From Xiphydria camelus (lineage: Eukaryota; Arthropoda; Insecta; Hymenoptera; Xiphydriidae): a DNA stretch of 64,000 bases. A program made the position numbers and the translations under genes. The number at the start of each line of letters is the position of its first letter. The stretch's first letter is position 1. The notes beneath the pieces were generated by a model. The model saw nothing but the letters and a program-made list of their open reading frames with translations. It did not search any database and was not told the origin of the DNA. The DNA is taken from contig OY783193.1 in assembly GCA_963678675.1 (NCBI GenBank), positions 15,947,746 to 16,011,745 of the forward strand, written 5' to 3'. Positions 57,375 through 64,000 of the stretch are shown in pieces.

Positions 57375-57671
57375 TATATATCTCATTCAATTTTTAAAAA
57401 TAATTTGATACTTTCTTTTTCAAAACAGTAGCGGTTATGATAATTAATTATTCATTATTTATGAAATAATTCAGTACAATTTGCACTGTTTGAAACATTA
57501 TTATAATATCAATTTTGTTATTTTCTAATTTAAAAATTCTTCTATCGGGGTGTGAAATCAATTAATTGTAAATTTACAACCGCACACATCCGCAGATCAA
57601 AATTTGTAACTAGTCACAAATTGCTTTCTGGGAACAAACCTATTATTATATCAATTTTGTTATTTTCTAAT

Positions 57672-57838
57672 TTAACACATTCGCTGCCACTTTTAGATTG
57701 ATTGCATCGCGCTCAGTGCCGGTAACAGACTGAATAATTATGTAATGTGCACGTCAATGTGTCTCCGATCGGAGCCGGCGGCACAGGCGCGAAGTGTCGA
57801 CTGGCTCCGATCGGAGCCGGCGGCAGCAAACGTGTTAA
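57672..57838. mobile_element. 159-base piggyBac-like MITE
   Basis: TTAA at 57672-57675 and 57835-57838 flank ends CACATTCGCTGCC and inverse CACGTTTGCTGCC. The interior holds a direct repeat, CTCCGATCGGAGCCGGCGGC, at 57762 and 57804. A longer direct repeat, TATCAATTTTGTTATTTTCT, flanks the region at 57510 and 57650. Confidence 0.75.
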
Positions 57839-58102
57839 AAATTTTGTGAAGACAATGAAGCTACCGACATTCATGGTCGGTAAATTTACGAAGTGTGCAC
57901 GTCGAAAAGGCACCTTGACTGCACTGAGTGTAACTACTGTGTTTTTACGCTGTGAACCACTCAGTGTGTTCATTGTGTAGCCACGGTGCTTTTAGTTTGT
58001 GTACGCCACGCGATCACGCCACGGTGAGACCACAGTGGTGCCAGTACGTGGCAGCACTGCGTGCGGCTAGCGTGTAAATCCACGCTTTGCTGTCGGGGGG
58101 GG

Positions 58103-58402
58103 CCAGTTTGAAGTTACCTTCGGGGAGGCTTGGTCGGTACTTGCGTCATTTAATACCGGTAGAAGTCGAGTCGGTAGTTAGAGTTGGTGTCAATTCGGGT
58201 GATCGAAGCGTCTAACTTCGAAATTATGAATTTGTGAATAATGGAAATTACTCACCATTATTCACAAATTCATAATTTCGAGGTTAGACGCTTCGATCTC
58301 CCGAATTGACACCAACTCTAACTACCGACTCGACTTCTACCGGTATTAAATGTTTCGATTACCGACCAAGCCTCCCTGAAGGTAACTTTCAAACTGGCCC
58401 GT
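58103..58402. repeat. Small foldback, arms about 145 bases
   Basis: GGCCAGTTTGAAGTTACCTT at the left is inverted at 58380-58400. The centre is AATGGAAATTACTCACCATT. It shares its arms with the foldback at 51804 and, more distantly, with 13901-15187. Confidence 0.85.
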
Positions 58403-58729
58403 ACAGAGTGGGACATACGGTACAATTCACAAATTTTATATAATGGGATAATATTATACAGTAGTAATATACGAGTATGAAAAGTAAGAAAATTTGAAAA
58501 ACGACGGCTGCACATATTTATTATGTTTAAACATCTATTACAAATGAACAATTCGAAATATTAATACCGATGTATACATCCGTTAATATTCTTACAGCAT
58601 ATCGCAATCTTCCTACATTCCGAGTATTTTCATTGAACTATTCTAATTTACGTTTCGAACAACGTCCGGATTTAGTTTTCGAAAAGCAAACGTTTTGAAT
58701 TTTTGGACACAAAGAGTATGTCTTGACTT

Positions 58730-61039
58730 TTAATTCGAAGTTTTGCTCCGGTTCAACTGAATGAAATTTTTGTGTACCTGAAATCGTCTTACAATTTTCA
58801 AATCGATCTTTAAAAAATTCTGCTGTTTTTTTTCACTTTTGAAAACAGACGTAATTTTAGAAAAATTTCCATCTTGCACGGCCCATTCATATAATTCAAA
58901 TGCTGTAGTTATTTGTTTGTCTGGAGACATTTGGAGGCTGGCTTTTCGTGCTTTTCTTTTCAAAGCTCCACCAGCCCCATCACAAGGACCTTTCCCGTGA
59001 GCCGTGGCTTGGAAATGCCATTTTGCAGAGCGACCGAAGTCTTGTTGGTGGTAATAAATAGTTGAGAACTGTTTGACATTTTTAAATTGTTGAGGTGCTC
59101 CATCCGAAAAGTAGATACATTCACGTATATTTGGATGAAAATTCGAAAGAAAATCATTGAATGACTGTAGAAACATATAAACAGCTACGGAGTCATGTTT
59201 TTTGCAATCGGAAATGAAAACCAAAGTTTTATGCTCAATGGATCTACCATCATTGAAGTAAAAAACGATCGGAAAAATTGTTGCTTGATCATTGTTCCAA
59301 TGGAAACCGGTAACAGCATTTTGTACCACAAACGCGTAATTTTCAGCGAAATCACAAATAACAAGGCATTGATCACGCTGCAGATTTTTCCTGATCATTC
59401 TGTAACAAGTTGCTTGTTGACGTGCGACAAATGAGTGGGTAAGAAAGGTTTTACCGGATTGACACAAATTCTGGATAAATTCCTGGGCCGAAACTTGCAC
59501 GGTTATTAGAGCTGCTCTGGGTTGCGAAGCCCAGTGTTTGTATTTAATTGTATAAATTTTATGCTTTCGAAAAATTTCGCTCAATATATCCTCAAGAAAT
59601 TTCGTTTTTGGGCATGTTTGGCACTCTCCAAAAAAACATTGCTCACTTGGATTTGGGCATAGCAAGAGTAACAAAACATCTTCATAGTTACTTACAGGAT
59701 GGTTTTCTTTTTTTAATAAACTCACGATGTGACTCCCTGGTAAAGTGAAATAAGGTGAAATTGATCGAAATACATTAAATTTTTCATAAAAATTCAAAAA
59801 ATATTGCAGAAATCGAAGGAACGAATTGATATAACGTAATAAATTTCATTTTCTTTAAGCGTATTCATTTAATTAATTTTCTTAAGCGTAAGTCTTTGAT
59901 ATTTGTTACCTGATACCATGAGCTTCATATTCTCATGTATTGGGCACACACAAACGGTATGTGTACCCCCTGAACCTGCTAAAATACAATGAGCTGGTCT
60001 GAGGATGCAAAACTTGGATAGGCCAATTTTTATATCAGGATTTTCGTAACGGAATTTCAGAAAAATTTCTTTCAAGTTTCCCAAAACCAGACGTTTTTGA
60101 AAAATTACGGGTTTTCCATCAATTTTGATAGATTTTGTATCTTTTTGCCCTGGCATGAGGGAACTGACGTCATCGTTTTCGTAAAACTCTTTGACCTTGG
60201 CTTCGGTTTCTGCAGAAATAGCTCTACCTATAAAACAATGATCATGATCGATTTACGTAGAAAATCGACAGAATTGCTAATCACAAAACGCAAATAGTTT
60301 TACTATTTCTTATGGTAGTAGCAGCTGAAACTGTTTTTTCTCCCAATTTTCTGGCTTTCAGAACCATGTAACGCGAAGTATTCATAGTTTGCGCTATTTT
60401 ATTGACGCTCCATTTTATTCCCAATATTGTCAAAAAATCTGAATTTTTTCTTGCTGAGATTTTTGAGGATCATGGAATTGAGATTTTAATTCAGATATTA
60501 ACCGGGGGCTGTACTCAGCCTCATTGTCGAATTCCTAATAATATTATAACTGAATTAATATATAACATTCGTAACAAATTGTTGGTTACCGATTGGTCCA
60601 AAAAGGTAGTATAATTTCGTCTCTATTAACGTACTTCGTCGTAATCAGAATCGGAAAGTGAATAAGCGTCATCGTCATCTGACATTTCCGAATCACTTGT
60701 TCGATTATCACTTGAATTTTCCGAATTAAATTGTGATTTGTGCGTACTTTTCTCGAAAGCAGCTAAAGTAATTCATAAAATATGGTTAAAACTCAACGAC
60801 AATTTTTGAAAATCTAGAGAAACAGCTCGATTACCTATGTACTCACTGATTTCACTGACGTTCATTTTCCCAATTTTTTTTCTACAAGAAATACACAAAA
60901 TGTCACCTGGTTTTAAAGATTTGAATTTCTTTTGGATTGTATCTGATGCATGACGTAAATTTGATTTATGCACTTTTGAACCGTGTGATTTTTCGTTAAG
61001 GGGGTTACAACAACTATTTTGGAATTTTCTTGAGGACAT
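58730..61039 (-). CDS. Five-exon transposase-like gene of the 8.8-kb TIR element (one frameshift)
   Basis: Exons on the minus strand: 61039-60835, 60762-60635, 60534-60304, 60227-59910 and 59736-58730, all with GT..AG introns. They sum to 1889 bases. One base missing from the A6 run at 60432-60437 (exon 3) would make 1890, i.e. 629 residues plus stop. Order of features: Cys-rich N terminus (CC at 10-11, CISC at 49-52); acidic exon 2; helix-turn-helix-like KWSVNKIAQTMNTSRYMV; EFYENDDVSSLMPGQKD; KFCILRPAHC and HTVCVCPIHENMKL; CFFGECQTCP; then the core with CDFAENY (D423), IYFSDGAPQQFKN (D506) and AHGKGPCDGAGGALKR (D547). I recognise this as a protein family repeated across many arthropod and cnidarian genomes. 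The Asp motifs and the TIR context suggest an RNase-H-fold transposase, which is inference. The ATG at 61039 is the first in frame, about 130 bases inside the right TIR. Confidence 0.85.
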
Positions 61040-61164
61040 TTTTCAAAACAGTGTGGATCACCGAATAGCTCACGCTAAACTGAAGGGTGTGTACAATGCG
61101 CATATAGAGAACCGAAGAAGTCGAGAAAATATCAGCACAAACTTGTTCGCACAGGCACCGTGTC

Positions 61165-61667
61165 GCACAGCCTGAGTGGACGGCGCGCTATGACGCGCTC
61201 GGGGCCGGAGAGACTGCGTATAATCATTTGTATCTCGAAAACTTATGAACTGCCCACTTTGAAATTTTTACGAGTTATTCTAGGTGCCATGACAAATATT
61301 TGAGTAATCAAACAGACTATTTAAAAGAGACCCATTTTTTGTAAATAGGATTTCTTTATAACAATTGCGCATTTGTTGTTGAAAAATTGATGTAATTTAT
61401 TTATTCATAAGAATATGTAAAGTCTGACTCATCACGAACTTCCTCTAAAAATTTCATGAATTTATATTAATTCGTTTACGAACTAGATAATTACAAAAGA
61501 AATTAGATTTTTCACCCTTCAAATGTTTCAATATTCGTAACTTGCAAATTTTGCGTTACATGTGAAAATAAAAAAATACGGGTCGATTAATTTTGTATTC
61601 GATACACAAAAAAAAATAATCGGGGCGATTCTATTTTTCAGTTGTAAATATGACGTGGAATGACCCA
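61165..61667. repeat. Right long terminal inverted repeat
   Basis: Inverse of 52876-53366. It lies immediately upstream of the minus-strand gene, so it would also have to hold that gene's promoter. Confidence 0.92.
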
Positions 61668-62536
61668 TATGCATCTCACTGCCGGCGGCTCGGTGCATCG
61701 CCTCAACGTACTGCAAGTAAGTTGCACGAAAATGAATGTTCCTCATTTGTCTCGACGGATCGCATGCTCTGCAACTTTGTACGCGTGCATATTTATTTCT
61801 CCGCAACCTATACTTGCGGTACGTCGGCGCGATGCATCGTATGTTGCATTTAGTGGAGTGCACCTAACATCAGCATATTTTTAAAACAAGAGACGTATTA
61901 TTACGAACTGCAGCAGTTATGATGTAATAAATGAAACGCAAAAATCGTGAAAATGAGAAAAAAAGAAAGCAAAATAGAAAGTACCTACTCTTTTGTTTCA
62001 TCGCTTACAAAATTCCAAATTCGAATGTGACTCGATGTGTTCATCGAGTGAATACACTACCCCAGATAGCAAGATAGGAAGAGTTCTAGAACAATTTAAT
62101 TTGCAGGCTTCTTAAAGAATTCGTCATTTTCACTCATAGAGTAGAAAGAGAAATATATTTTAATTTAACCCTTCGTTACTCACGTGCGTTTTTGAAACAT
62201 AAGAGCTCACCTGGAGTGTACCCTACACCCCAGTTAAAAATTAACGTTTTCTTACTGAAAATTGAAATTTTTTAATACTTTTTTTTATTTTAAAGCTTGA
62301 GATATTGCCTAATGATCTCAATATCTTTAAAAAATAAATTTCGTAATTTTCTAATTGAAAATAAAATTCGACGGCTCGGTACATGAGGTCTCGATTTTCA
62401 GACGCTCAGATCTCCCTGCCGAATTTTATTAAAAAATAGTATAAATAATAGACTGAGGATAGTTATCATACTCTCGTTTTATTAACGAAGGACAAATTAA
62501 CAAATTGGAACAAGTTTTATAGAAAAATATTAAATA
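61668..62536. other. No gene recognised; possible orphan piggyBac-like end
   Basis: 62166 onward reads TTAACCCTTCGTTACTCACG, which resembles a piggyBac-type left end, but I find no matching right end before the window closes. Open frames at 61650-61884 have no motif. Confidence 0.4.
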
Positions 62537-63796
62537 TTAGAGGAAAGTCACCAAAGTCGGGCCCCGGTCTTTAAGCGGGCCCCTCTTTTTATTTTCATAT
62601 GTAGATCTCTATACCCACTAAGTCACCTGCTTGTGATAGTTTTGGATACGCCCCGACATATATCTCCACCATCGGTTTTAATCTTTCATGGTTAACAATT
62701 GACAGTTCAAACAATTTCTTGCCGTTGTGGGAAACTTTTTCGTGCGTTCATATTTGTTTTATTGTTGACGTAGTTTGACCAGTAAGTAATTCAAATTATT
62801 TGTATTTTTAAAGTGCATGGAATGATTGATCAGTTTATAGGGCGATTGGGTAACTGCACAAAACAGATAGAGTGCCATCTGTGGCACGCACCAAGCATTA
62901 AGCAGATGCCCGTGGTATAAGCGCTGTTTACACGTTATTTTGGATAATAATTGAAGTGTTTTACCTATGAGATTTAATCAACATGGCCTCAATTATAATA
63001 GAATGTGGATTTCAAAGCATTCAAATAAATTCTTTCCGTGGAAAATCGTTATCAAAAGGTAAATACAAGCAGCGCCACCAAGCTGGGTTTCTTGGCGAAA
63101 CTTGGATGTACATTCTCTATATGTACACGTGTAACACAAACAAAAGCTACGTTTGTGGAAGTACGCTAGAGCCCTATGGTGTGTTGAAGGTGTGGTTCGT
63201 TGCTCGAAAAAATAACTGTAACCACAAAATAAACAAAAACGATTGTGCGTAAGTCGGGCCCCTTATATTTTCTGTTCCTCATGTGGGCTCCTTGTTTTTT
63301 AAGTTCAATTCCTCTAAATTATCATTGTACCGTCACATCGAGCGACGGAATTCGGAAGGTTGATTCATAGCATCACTCATAATTAACTCGCCGACTATAA
63401 TTAATCGCGTCATCGGCGAAGCGACATATTTCGGTGAACATAGGTCGTTAATACCTCGGTTCCGCACCTTTCCGAAAAAGAAAGTAAGGTCGGTAAATAA
63501 AAAAAAAACATAAAAAAAAAACAATGTTTCATTTCCGCTCACTTGTTGATCTTTTCTGAGTATTTAGGTAGGGGGCCCACTTTAGGAGCCCTTTTTCCAG
63601 AACCCGAAAAATGCATGTCGCAAGTTTTTTCCAAATTTCTCAGAAACAAGTCTCGTCTCAAACTTGTATCGAATGTATGTTACAATCAATTGTTTACAAT
63701 TTGCAATACAGGTATTGTAACTTCCATATGTTGATTCCTAAAAATTTTAGATGCCAAAAAGTAAATGGGGGCCCCACTTTGGTGACTTTCCTCTAA
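62537..63796. mobile_element. 1.26-kb TIR element, ends TTAGAGGAAAGTCACCAAAG
   Basis: The left end TTAGAGGAAAGTCACCAAAG is inverted exactly at 63777-63796. GGGCCCC lies just inside both ends and recurs at 63255 and 63573. The target duplication is TA (or TTA/TAA, ambiguous because of symmetry). An 89-codon frame at 62983-63252 (+) starts MASIIIECGFQSIQ and has no motif I know. Confidence 0.8.
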
Positions 63797-64000
63797 TTGT
63801 AAGTTAATTATAGATTGTTAAAAATCACTTTTTAACAATTTGCAGCGTTCTGTCGGATAAACAAATCGGTTTTGTCTTGCGCTTTTGGTGCCAAATTTTT
63901 TAATGAAATATTCTCGAAAGGTAGGGTCAAGTGGTGTAAAAACGAGACTCGCAAAATTTTGGGTAAAAACGACACACTCGTACAAATAATACTAAAATAC
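63797..64000. other. No gene recognised
   Basis: AT-rich flank with a short TTAACAATTT hairpin at 63815-63842. Nothing else to report. Confidence 0.6.

Larger units (their letters stand above)
53391..58420. repeat. Composite nest bounded by CCGTATGTCCCACTCTGTAC ends
   Basis: CCGTATGTCCCACTCTGTAC at 53391 is inverted at 58401-58420, with TA on both sides (53389-53390, 58421-58422). Just inside, CCCCGATAGCAAAGTGG at the left corresponds to the inverse of CCACGCTTTGCTGTCGGGGG at 58077. Within these ends lie the 3.4-kb palindrome, the piggyBac-like MITE, the tRNA-like sequence and a small foldback. The rest of the arms is too diverged to align by eye. Confidence 0.55.
52876..61667 (-). mobile_element. 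8.8-kb TIR element with a transposase-like gene
   Basis: The termini TGGGTCATTCCACGTCATAT and inverse mark the ends, with long inverted arms at 52876-53366 and about 61165-61667 (about 490 bases). Flanking TA or ATAT occurs on both sides (CATATGGGTC/GACCCATATG), so the exact border is uncertain by 2-4 bases. The right half encodes a five-exon gene on the minus strand (58730-61039). The left half is filled by later insertions (53391-58420). Without those insertions the element would be about 3.8 kb. No known superfamily is assigned with confidence. Confidence 0.85.

Noticed and set aside
59195..59748. Plus-strand frames at 59195-59434 and 59548-59748
   Set aside because: Shadows of the last exon of the minus-strand transposase-like gene.
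60402..60614. 70-codon plus-strand frame
   Set aside because: Antisense to exon 3 of the transposase-like gene.
62166..62240. Second piggyBac left end (TTAACCCTTCG)
   Set aside because: No matching inverted right end with TTAA in the window; kept only as a note.

Overview
The window looks like a piece of an insect genome, most likely a hymenopteran such as an ant. The evidence is AT-rich non-coding DNA broken by unmethylated-looking CpG-rich patches, long dinucleotide microsatellites, GT..AG introns of 60-130 bases, and arthropod transposon families (Ty3/gypsy, CR1/jockey-type LINE, DD41D Tc1/mariner, PIF/Harbinger, piggyBac, THAP). The species assignment is inference. I found no convincing complete host gene. 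Almost everything I can name is mobile DNA, in nested layers.

Layout. 1-2.3 kb: the 3' part of a Ty3/gypsy element with most of its reverse transcriptase deleted, then its LTR-like tail. 4.5-6.5 kb: a LINE reverse-transcriptase fragment between two (CT)n arrays, enclosed by 36-base inverted repeats. 6.8-18 kb: a dense series of inverted-repeat elements, a 60-base GC-rich minisatellite (10.2-10.8 kb), a large palindrome (13.9-15.2 kb) and a THAP zinc-finger fragment. 19.1-22.5 kb: a MITE with a second MITE inside it, then a PIF/Harbinger element containing an assembly gap. 25.7-26.9 and 31.5-32.1 kb: two Tc1/mariner-like remnants. 33.4-34.2 kb: a foldback element built from CTCGA pentamers. 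36.4-39.6 kb: second copies of repeats found at 11.9-13.7 and 16.4-17.3 kb, here fused end to end. 40.8-43.3 kb: a second PIF/Harbinger copy in the opposite orientation. 44.5-48.3 kb: mostly unique CpG-rich DNA without a supported gene. 48.4-50.2 kb: a TIR element inserted in an older repeat whose empty-site relative lies at 28.2 kb. 51.4-52.3 kb: a deleted piggyBac element interrupted by a foldback. 52.9-61.7 kb: an 8.8-kb element with about 490-base terminal inverted repeats. 62.5-63.8 kb: another TIR element.

Two things stand out. First, the 8.8-kb element carries a five-exon minus-strand gene (58730-61039). Its inferred exons sum to an exact multiple of three once a single missing base in a homopolymer is allowed for. 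It encodes a ~629-residue protein with an RNase-H/DDE-like core (CDFAENY, YFSDGA, HGKGPCDGAGG motifs), so it is a candidate transposase of a poorly described TIR family. A 5-kb nest of foldback DNA, including a 3.4-kb near-perfect palindrome, sits inside it. Second, both PIF/Harbinger copies carry the same two-exon fragment of what looks like a host mitochondrial fission regulator (MTFR-like) gene. It is in frame through to the stop codon in both copies. This is a transduplication of host exons by a non-autonomous (Pack-type) DNA transposon.

Several short families recur, including foldbacks ending in CCGTATGTCC at TA sites, TACAGAGTGATT-ended MITEs and TACAGGGTG-ended elements. Comparing copies gives empty sites and an order of insertion without outside data.
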